From: Bacteroidales bacterium
Lineage (GTDB): Bacteria > Bacteroidota > Bacteroidia > Bacteroidales > UBA1715
Reading direction: 5' to 3'
DNA length: 14,554 nt
NCBI GenBank assembly: GCA_017618935.1
Contig: JAFZTG010000144.1
Coordinates: 1-14,554, forward strand
Below the pieces are notes generated by a model. The model searched no databases. It worked only from the letters and a program-made list of their open reading frames with translations, and was not told the DNA's origin. This document shows positions 8,489-13,444 of the stretch, in pieces. Positions within the stretch are counted from its first letter, which is position 1. Each line of letters begins with the position of its first letter. Position numbers and translations under genes: made by a program.

Positions 8489-9126
8489 AACCATTACACA
8501 TACATCTTGTTGACGACCATTCTTTGTTTCGCGAAGGATTGAAATTCCTATTGTCAAATAGCGACTTTATCTCGCAGATTGAAGAGTCGGAAAACGGAGA
8601 GATTTTCCTGCAAAAAATCAAGAAAAACATTCCCGATGTCGTTCTGATGGACATAGAAATGCCTGTGGTAGATGGCATTACCGCTTCGAAGACTGCCATG
8701 GAGATGTATCCCGACCTAAAGATAATTGCTCTTTCAATGTATGCCGAGGAAGAATATTACTCGAAAATGATTGATGTTGGCGTGAAGGGTTTTCTTTTGA
8801 AAAATTCGCAGTTCGAAGACGTGCAAAAGGCGATACTCGAGGTGAGTGAAGGCAACAACTTCTTTTCTCCCGAAATCTTGGACAGAATTATTTCCAACAT
8901 GTACAAGAAAAAAGACGAGAAAGCCATTCTTGACCTGACAGAACGAGAAATTGAGGTGCTGTATAATATCTGCAAGGGTTTGTCAAATCAGGAAATTGCC
9001 GACTTACTGTTTATCAGCAAAAGAACAGTTGACAAACATCGTGAAAATTTACTCCTGAAAACAGGGGCAAAAAACACGGCAGGCCTTGTCGTATATGCCA
9101 TAAAAAACGGAATTTTTGAGATTTAA
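8485..9126 (+). CDS. LuxR/NarL-family DNA-binding response regulator
   Basis: 213 residues, cytoplasmic. The receiver domain (about 3-120) has the acidic pair D10/D11, phosphoacceptor D56 (VVLMDIEMP), switch residue S84 (ALSMYAEEE) and K106 (FLLKNS). The GerE/LuxR helix-turn-helix (about 149-200) is complete: LTEREIEVL, GLSNQEIADLL, ISKRTVDKHRENLLLKTG. Its start overlaps the kinase stop by 4 bases, so the two form a two-component pair from one transcript. Target genes are unknown. The GH5 cellulase converges on it, but facing ends give no evidence of regulation. A hairpin terminator follows, overlapping the end of the cellulase gene. Confidence 0.95.
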   Translation: MKPLHIHLVDDHSLFREGLKFLLSNSDFISQIEESENGEIFLQKIKKNIPDVVLMDIEMPVVDGITASKTAMEMYPDLKIIALSMYAEEEYYSKMIDVGVKGFLLKNSQFEDVQKAILEVSEGNNFFSPEILDRIISNMYKKKDEKAILDLTEREIEVLYNICKGLSNQEIADLLFISKRTVDKHRENLLLKTGAKNTAGLVVYAIKNGIFEI

Positions 9127-9132
9127 ATGGTA

Positions 9133-9167
9133 ATTGGGAATTATCTATGTTATTTCCAATATTTTTT
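9133..9167 (+). terminator. Terminator of the two-component operon, overlapping the cellulase 3' end
   Basis: Arms 9133-9141 (attgggaat) and 9152-9160 (atttccaat) pair over 9 bp with one G-T wobble and a 10-base loop, followed by T6 at 9162-9167. It starts 7 bases after the response-regulator stop. Its right arm and T-run encode the final codons of the convergent GH5 gene (stop at 9152-9150). The A-T rich stem lowers confidence. Confidence 0.55.
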
Positions 9168-10724
9168 AGCCTCGCGACCTGCTTTCATTATTACATCAAC
9201 AACTTCTTGGTCGTATGGTTTCCCATTCAATCGGTTGAAAATACCCATAGTCGGCTCGCGCATGGCACCATTGTCCCAATAAACGGGAATCAAACCATAT
9301 TCTAAAGCATTTTTGGTCACTTCATAATCCCAGTCCAAACGCGACTGGTTGTGAAGCCGTTGAATCAGTGTGTCGGAAAATTCTTTACGGTTGCAGGCAT
9401 ATTCTCCTAAAACAACGGGAATACCTTTGTCAACAAACATTTCTTTCATCATTCCAAAATGTTCTTTCATGAAATTCAAGTCGCCATATGTCGGGCAACG
9501 ATACTGGTCTTTCGGATTCAGATTCCGTTCTCCCCAATAGTAAAACATGTGTCCCCAGTCGGCATCTTCGGTCATTCCGGCAAAGTTCCACGGCGTGTAA
9601 TAGTGAACTTCAAACATAAGTCGTCCTTCCACAACATCTTTCGGCATAGCATAGAACAATCGTTTTGATTCGTCAATGTCGGTTGAAGGACCTTGGATAA
9701 TCAACGTTCTGTAATAGTTCTTCCCACCTGTGGAACGAACAGCGTCAACGAATGTCTGCTCGTATGAGGCAAGCACTTTCATCTGAACCTCATTGTGCAC
9801 ATTTGGCTCGTTACAAGCGGCAAATAATAAATGGTCGTTGTAGTCACGGAAATACGTCGCAATTTGTTCCCAGTATGCTTTTTGCTTTTTGTTGTTGATT
9901 TCTTGCATGTCGGGGTTACAGTTTGTTTCCAACCAACCACCGTCGTAGTGAATGTTGAGCATGACATACATGTCAGGGTGACGGTTAAGACACGAATCAA
10001 TGGCTTTTTTTACACGTGCTAGCCAAAAATCCGGAATTTTAGCATTCACGGTGTCGTACACATATAAATCCCAACCGCAGGGAATACGTAATACGTTGAA
10101 TCCCGCTTTATAAATACCGTCAATGATGAGATGTGTAACTTCAGGATTTCCCCAAGCCGTCTCAAACGATTCGTTTGGATATTCCTTTGCGTCGGTACGT
10201 CGCCAAACGCCGTCGTCGCGAGTCTCATCGGGAACGTATTTGATTGCTTCAAACGAGTTTCCGAGATTCCATCCCAGTCCCATTTGTTTGGCAATTTCAA
10301 TGGCAGTATGCTCTACGCCAGTCATGTCGGGAGGAAGTGGATTCGTGTTGTAGCTTGGGAAACCATTTGCCTCGTTTGCTTTTGCTTGTGCCGAAGCCGT
10401 TTGCCCTTGGGCTTTTCTCTCGTTTTCCTCCATTTGTGCAAGACGAATCTGCTGTTTTTCGGTAAGAACTTCCTTGATTTTCATCTGTCGCGTATGTTCA
10501 CGAGCTTTGGCAGCATCAAAAACGCCGTCGAATTTCACTGTGTCAAATTCAGGGTTATATTCCTTTTCGATTGCCCATAATTTTTCAAGTTGTGCGCTGG
10601 TCAAATTCAATGAATCTTTCCACATTTTAAGCCTGTCGGCAGTTTTCATCGGCTCTGTTTGTCCGTATGCCGTTGAAAACAAAAGAAGACCTGCAAATAT
10701 TCCAAATAAAAATCTTTTATTCAT
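9150..10724 (-). CDS. Secreted GH5 endoglucanase with N-terminal LTxxQ (Spy/CpxP-like) domain
   Basis: 524 residues. The signal peptide is MNKRFLFGIFAGLLLFSTAYG, cleaved before Q22. Residues about 25-105 form a helical Spy/CpxP-like domain with its two hallmark motifs, LTSAQ (41-45) and LTEKQ (87-91), followed by an A/Q/N-rich linker (105-132). The rest is a full glycoside hydrolase family 5 barrel of the subfamily 4 type: GLGWNLGNSFEA (149-160), WGNP (191-194), NVLRIP (R213), LNIHYDGG (H259, Y260), CNEP with acid/base E306, EVHYY (H374, Y376), VVLGEYAC with nucleophile E441, and PVYWDNG. By family knowledge it cleaves internal beta-1,4 bonds in cellulose or related beta-glucans. There is no lipobox, CBM or T9SS tail, so a periplasmic location is most likely. 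Family assignment is firm; the substrate (cellulose, xyloglucan or lichenan) is not determined. Confidence 0.93.
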   Translation of the reverse strand: MNKRFLFGIFAGLLLFSTAYGQTEPMKTADRLKMWKDSLNLTSAQLEKLWAIEKEYNPEFDTVKFDGVFDAAKAREHTRQMKIKEVLTEKQQIRLAQMEENERKAQGQTASAQAKANEANGFPSYNTNPLPPDMTGVEHTAIEIAKQMGLGWNLGNSFEAIKYVPDETRDDGVWRRTDAKEYPNESFETAWGNPEVTHLIIDGIYKAGFNVLRIPCGWDLYVYDTVNAKIPDFWLARVKKAIDSCLNRHPDMYVMLNIHYDGGWLETNCNPDMQEINNKKQKAYWEQIATYFRDYNDHLLFAACNEPNVHNEVQMKVLASYEQTFVDAVRSTGGKNYYRTLIIQGPSTDIDESKRLFYAMPKDVVEGRLMFEVHYYTPWNFAGMTEDADWGHMFYYWGERNLNPKDQYRCPTYGDLNFMKEHFGMMKEMFVDKGIPVVLGEYACNRKEFSDTLIQRLHNQSRLDWDYEVTKNALEYGLIPVYWDNGAMREPTMGIFNRLNGKPYDQEVVDVIMKAGREAKKYWK

Positions 10725-10749
10725 TTTTGTATCTCTATCGTTTTAGTGT

Positions 10750-10779
10750 CAAAGATACACTATTTTATAATTGTGCAAT
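10750..10779 (-). promoter_or_regulatory. Bacteroidota-type promoter of the GH5 gene
   Basis: Read on the minus strand, ATTG (10779-10776), an 18-bp spacer and TATCTTTG (10757-10750) fit the Bacteroidota promoter pattern. The leader before the ATG at 10724 would be about 20 bases. Confidence 0.55.
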
Positions 10780-10832
10780 TTAAATAGAGAGAAAATTTGC
10801 TTTACGCTTTTCAGTGAAATCATCACTTTTTG

Positions 10833-10868
10833 CAGTTGGCACAATTTGCTTGCCAGTTAGGCAATTTA
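10833..10868. repeat. Imperfect direct repeats plus small hairpin upstream of tadA
   Basis: cagttggcacaattt (10833-10847) recurs as cagttaggcaattt (10854-10867), 21 bp apart, which is about two helical turns. The second copy overlaps a 5-bp inverted repeat, ttgcc-agtta-ggcaa (10850-10864). The site lies between the divergent GH5 and tadA promoters and could be an operator. Nothing else is recognisable in the 206-bp gap (10725-10930) apart from the two promoters. Confidence 0.35.
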
Positions 10869-10904
10869 TTCAAAGTTTGCTTAATGGATTCCGCAGATTT
10901 TTGA

Positions 10905-10912
10905 TATTTTTG
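10905..10912 (+). promoter_or_regulatory. Probable -7 box of tadA
   Basis: TATTTTTG matches TAnnTTTG and lies 18 bases before the ATG at 10931. The best upstream match at suitable spacing (AATG, 10883-10886, 18 bp) is weak, while TTTG at 10876-10879 is too far away (25 bp). Confidence 0.4.
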
Positions 10913-10930
10913 CTTATTGGATAAAGAAAT

Positions 10931-11374
10931 ATGGCAGAAAAAAAGACCGACGAATATTATATGGAGCAAGCGCTTGCGCAGGCAAAGATGGCGTACGAGA
11001 AGGACGAGGTTCCCATTGGTTGCGTGATTGTGTGCGAAGGACAAATCATTGCCCGTGCCTATAATTTGTCGGAAACGTTGAATGACCCGACTGCTCATGC
11101 CGAAATGCAGGCATTTACCATTGCAACGAATTATCTGGGTGGAAAATGTTTGCAAAAATGTACGCTTTATGTTACGGTTGAACCATGTGTAATGTGCTGT
11201 GGCGCAGCGTATTGGGAACAGTTAGGTAAAATTGTGTATGGTGCTTCCGATGTGAAACGAAACGTGTCGGAACTGCACGATAGAATCTTGCATCCCAAAA
11301 CCGAGGTCGTGGGTGGCGTGCTGAAAGAACAATGTGAGGAATTAATGCAGAAATTTTTTAAGGAAAAACGATAA
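10931..11374 (+). CDS. tadA: tRNA(Arg) adenosine-34 deaminase
   Basis: 147 residues, single cytidine/deoxycytidylate-deaminase fold. It converts wobble adenosine 34 of tRNA(Arg) (anticodon ACG) to inosine and is usually essential. The zinc site and catalytic residues are visible: DPTAHAEMQ (H56 ligand, E58 proton shuttle) and EPCVMCCGAAYW (C86 and C89 ligands). DPTAHAE and the VYGASDVKRN segment distinguish TadA from guanine or cytosine deaminases. The ATG at 10931 gives the usual N-terminal helix (DEYYMEQALAQAKMAYEKDEVPIGCVIV). Downstream, ompH and ubiX follow on the same strand, so a three-gene transcript is possible, interrupted by palindromic repeats. Confidence 0.95.
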   Translation: MAEKKTDEYYMEQALAQAKMAYEKDEVPIGCVIVCEGQIIARAYNLSETLNDPTAHAEMQAFTIATNYLGGKCLQKCTLYVTVEPCVMCCGAAYWEQLGKIVYGASDVKRNVSELHDRILHPKTEVVGGVLKEQCEELMQKFFKEKR

Positions 11375-11382
11375 TTTTAACC

Positions 11383-11412
11383 TGTAGAGACGTGCCATGG
11401 CGCGTCTCTACG
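11383..11412. repeat. Palindromic intergenic repeat, copy B
   Basis: gtagagacgtgcca (11384-11397) pairs with tggcgcgtctctac (11398-11411) with one G-T wobble, a nearly perfect 28-bp palindrome. It fills almost all of the gap between tadA and the OmpH-like gene and ends about 11 bases before the latter's ATG, so any transcript reading through carries a strong hairpin near that start. Confidence 0.9.
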
Positions 11413-11422
11413 ACAAAAAACA

Positions 11423-12079
11423 ATGACAATGAAAAATTCAAACCTAATCGTAAACATTATTTTCGGAGCAGCAATCATTTTGTTGTTCGTTTTGTATGCA
11501 AAGAAACCTTCTACCGAAGTGGTGAATGAGCCGACGGTAACCGAGGCCGATACTACGCTTGACGCAATTTTTGCCGACGAGGAAATGGTAGAGGCAAATT
11601 TCCCAATCGCATACGTGATTGTGGATTCGGTAATGCATAACTATTTGTATTATCAAAAGTTGGAAAAACAATATCAGAACTTGGTTTCGTCGGAAGAGGC
11701 AAAATTGCAGAAAAAGGCAGAACAGTTCCAAAAAGACGTGGAAGATTTTCAATATCAGATTGAAAAACGAATCATAACATCAGCCGACGCACAGGCGAAA
11801 GAGGCTGAATTGAGCCAACGTCAGCAGGCATTGTACGCCGAACAGCAAAAGAAACAGCAGGAACTTGCCCTTAAGGAGCAAAAACTTCTTGACCAATTGA
11901 TCGACAGCGTTCACGCCTGCATTAAATTCTACAATGCCGACGGCAAATACAAAATCATTTTGAACAATGCTTACCAAAGCAGCGTGTTGTATGCCGAAGA
12001 GCAATTGAACATTACCAATGACATTCTCAAGGTGATGAATGCACGATATAATGCGGCTAATCCGAAAAAATCAAAATAA
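11423..12079 (+). CDS. Membrane-anchored OmpH/Skp-like coiled-coil protein
   Basis: 218 residues from the ATG at 11423; the in-frame ATG at 11429 is an alternative. An uncleaved-looking hydrophobic segment (about 8-26, LIVNIIFGAAIILLFVLYA) is followed by an acidic linker (30-58) and the OmpH-type start strand IAYVIVDSVMHNY (62-74). A long coiled coil rich in E, K, Q and A (about 78-165) follows, then a C-terminal return segment, YKIILNNAYQSSVLYAEEQLNITNDILKVMNARYN. Skp/OmpH proteins are periplasmic holdases for outer-membrane proteins. This one would be tethered to the inner membrane with the coil in the periplasm, which is inferred from the topology. It lies between tadA and ubiX, flanked by palindromic repeats on both sides. 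Confidence 0.85.
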   Translation: MTMKNSNLIVNIIFGAAIILLFVLYAKKPSTEVVNEPTVTEADTTLDAIFADEEMVEANFPIAYVIVDSVMHNYLYYQKLEKQYQNLVSSEEAKLQKKAEQFQKDVEDFQYQIEKRIITSADAQAKEAELSQRQQALYAEQQKKQQELALKEQKLLDQLIDSVHACIKFYNADGKYKIILNNAYQSSVLYAEEQLNITNDILKVMNARYNAANPKKSK

Positions 12080-12084
12080 TATTT

Positions 12085-12114
12085 TGTAGAGACGCGATTA
12101 ATCGCGTCTCTACA
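12085..12114. repeat. Palindromic intergenic repeat, copy C (perfect)
   Basis: A perfect 30-bp palindrome: the half-site tgtagagacgcgatt (12085-12099) is followed directly by its exact reverse complement (12100-12114). It occupies most of the 50-bp gap between the OmpH-like gene and ubiX. No T-run follows on the plus strand, so it is not a typical terminator there. Confidence 0.93.
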
Positions 12115-12129
12115 GTAATTCCCAATAAT

Positions 12130-12690
12130 ATGAAAATCATCGTCGCCGTCACTGGTGCATCGGGTTCGTTGTATGCCCAATGTTTGTTCGACAAACTGAA
12201 TGCCTTGCGGAATCAGATTGACGAGGTGTGCGTGGTGTTTTCCAAAACGGCGAAGGATGTCTGGCAGTGCGAAATGCCCTCGAAACCAAATATCTATGAT
12301 TTTACAGAATATGCCGATACGGATTTCTTCTCGCCAATAGCATCTGGCTCGGCGAAATACGATGCCATGATAATTTGTCCGTGCAGTGTAGGCACAATGG
12401 GGCGGATTGCCCACGGTACGGCGGAAACGCTCATTACTCGTGCCGCCGACGTTATGCTCAAAGAGCGGCGAAAATTGATTCTTGCCGTTCGCGAAACGCC
12501 GTTCAGCCTGATTCATATTAAAAACATGGAACTGATTACGCAAGCAGGGGGTATCATCTGTCCGGCAAATCCGTCATTTTATTCCAAACCGCAAACTGTT
12601 GAGGATGTATGCAATACTGTGGTTGACCGCATTATCAATTTGACAGGCATTGAACATAATGGTTTTCGGTGGGGGAATAAAAGTCTTTGA
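12130..12690 (+). CDS. ubiX: Flavin prenyltransferase UbiX
   Basis: 186 residues, complete. UbiX prenylates FMN with dimethylallyl (pyro)phosphate to make prenylated FMN, the cofactor of UbiD-type decarboxylases. Visible signatures: the flavin-binding loop VTGASGSLYA (7-16), S38, DFFSPIASGSAKYDAMIICPCSVGT (65-89), GTAETLITRAADVMLKERR (96-114), RETPFSLIH (121-129) and PANPSFYSKP (145-154). The protein is soluble and cytoplasmic, and family members form dodecamers. No ubiD is visible in the window, so the partner decarboxylase must be encoded elsewhere. ATG at 12130 lies 15 bases after palindrome copy C. A hairpin terminator follows 26 bases after the stop. Confidence 0.96.
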   Translation: MKIIVAVTGASGSLYAQCLFDKLNALRNQIDEVCVVFSKTAKDVWQCEMPSKPNIYDFTEYADTDFFSPIASGSAKYDAMIICPCSVGTMGRIAHGTAETLITRAADVMLKERRKLILAVRETPFSLIHIKNMELITQAGGIICPANPSFYSKPQTVEDVCNTVVDRIINLTGIEHNGFRWGNKSL

Positions 12691-12702
12691 GTTAAGGTAG
12701 TT

Positions 12703-13047
12703 TTACAAAGAATGCGGACAGCGTACAGCTGTCATTTTTTTGCTCTTATTTGAATTTTCCACGATATACGTAAGGGTGATTTCCGCTGCTCCGTGACCGT
12801 TGCTGGCCGTTCTCAACCGCGAAATGTTTAGGTCATAGTCAAGCATAATGTCGAATCCCATATAACGACAACCTAAGCCAAAAATAACGGCATCCTTGTT
12901 TTTTGAGCGAAACCATGCACCCGCTTGCAGTTGCGATATGGCAGAATTCTCAAAATAGAAAATTCCCATTCCACCAAAATGAAACTCGTGTTGCTTCCCT
13001 TGAAACTGCATTTTGAATCCAGGAATTCTTTGAAGCACCGCAATCAT
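12703..13047 (-). pseudogene. porP/sprF-like T9SS gene remnant (C-terminal part only)
   Basis: The 114-residue frame matches only the C-terminal third of PorP/SprF family outer-membrane proteins (normally about 300 residues), which work with the type IX secretion system. The match runs from RIPGFKMQFQGKQHEF (downward from about 13029) through LQAGAWFRSKNKDAVIFGLGCRYMGF to the typical end DYDLNISRLRTASNGHGAAEITLTY. No signal peptide or N-terminal barrel is present, and codons above about 13029 are antisense to gltX. The last 17 or so codons (NSNKSKKMTAVRCPHSL) read through the ubiX terminator hairpin and are unlikely to be original. The remnant meets the gltX fragment head to head. Family call is from motif memory. 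Confidence 0.72.
12717..12741 (+). terminator. Rho-independent terminator of ubiX
   Basis: A 6-bp perfect stem, gacagc (12717-12722) with gctgtc (12728-12733), encloses the loop gtaca and is followed by A and T7 (12735-12741). It starts 26 bases after the ubiX stop and lies inside the reading frame of the porP-like remnant on the other strand. Confidence 0.7.
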
Positions 13048-13343
13048 ACGAACCGAAAGACGTGAAAAAACGTTGGAAAGACAATGCCGCCGATAAAATT
13101 CGGACTACATTGGAATTTTTGGAAAACGAGACGGACTACACATCAAAAGTTTTGGAAGAAAAAACTATGGCTTTCATTGCGAAAAACGAGTTCAACGTCG
13201 GCCAAATCTGCAACTGCCTTCGCTTGGCTGTGGTTGGCGCCTGTATGGGAGCCCACCTGTTCGACATTTTTGAAATGATTGGCAAGGAAGAAACGTTGAA
13301 ACGTGTTCGTAAAGCACTGGAAACCATTTCGGTGGAGGAATAA
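13017..13343 (+). pseudogene. gltX: gltX fragment: C-terminal anticodon-binding part of glutamyl-tRNA synthetase
   Basis: A 108-codon open frame follows a TGA at 13014-13016 and has no convincing start. From about 13023 it reads like the last fifth of GltX (about 500 residues): FFEAPQSYEPKDVKKRWKD, then a helical segment ending NVGQICNCLRLAVVGACMGAHLFDIFEMIGKEETLKRVRKAL. This is the class I GluRS C-terminal anticodon-binding domain. The Rossmann catalytic domain with its HIGH and KMSKS-type motifs is absent, so the fragment cannot charge tRNA. The GTG at 13062 is inside the homologous region, so it is not a natural start. The break coincides with the break of the porP-like remnant. Either a deletion/rearrangement or an assembly misjoin would explain it. 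Confidence 0.82.
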
Positions 13344-13403
13344 GAAATTTCCCTTCGTCATCGACCAAAGGGGAAAATCTGTTTAACGATTTGAATGTAA
13401 AAA

Positions 13404-13434
13404 TGTAGAGACGCCACATTGTGACGTCTCTACC
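13404..13434. repeat. Palindromic intergenic repeat, copy D; terminator-like on the minus strand
   Basis: gtagagacgccaca (13405-13418) pairs with tgtgacgtctctac (13420-13433) around a single T, with one C-A mismatch at 13414/13424. It lies between the convergent gltX fragment and InlB-repeat gene. Read on the minus strand, it begins about 10 bases after the InlB-repeat gene's stop and is followed by ATTTTTA, so it could act as that gene's terminator. Confidence 0.88.
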
Positions 13435-13444
13435 ATAAATGATA

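Noticed and set aside
10131..10580. 149-codon open frame on the plus strand inside the GH5 gene
   Set aside because: It is antisense to the catalytic and linker parts of a clearly functional GH5 enzyme; a chance open frame.
8485..10724. A dedicated cellulose-sensing system formed by the two-component pair and the GH5 enzyme
   Set aside because: The genes only converge; no shared promoter, overlap of starts or sensor domain for oligosaccharides (such as a hybrid two-component periplasmic sensor) or SusC/SusD pair is present to support it.
10813..10831. Small hairpin agtga-aatca-tcact followed by T5 as a terminator
   Set aside because: A 5-bp A-T rich stem in a divergent intergenic region with no gene ending nearby on the plus strand; likely chance.
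11971..12543. 190-codon open frame on the minus strand across the OmpH-like gene end and ubiX
   Set aside because: It is antisense to ubiX, whose motifs are complete and canonical, and it reads through palindrome copy C; no protein family is recognisable.
13062..13343. A free-standing small gene starting at GTG 13062
   Set aside because: GltX-like sequence continues upstream of this GTG (EAPQSYEPKD) in the same frame, so the GTG is an internal valine codon and the stretch is a fragment of a larger gene.
13348..13376. Hairpin (tttccctt / aaggggaaa) after the gltX fragment as a terminator
   Set aside because: The stem needs a bulged G, the loop is 12 bases and no T-run follows on either strand; palindrome copy D just downstream is the better candidate.
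4851..13434. CRISPR array or tandem repeats formed by the gtagagacg palindromes
   Set aside because: The copies are hundreds to thousands of bases apart, have no regular spacers, and each is a separate intergenic palindrome; no cas genes are present.
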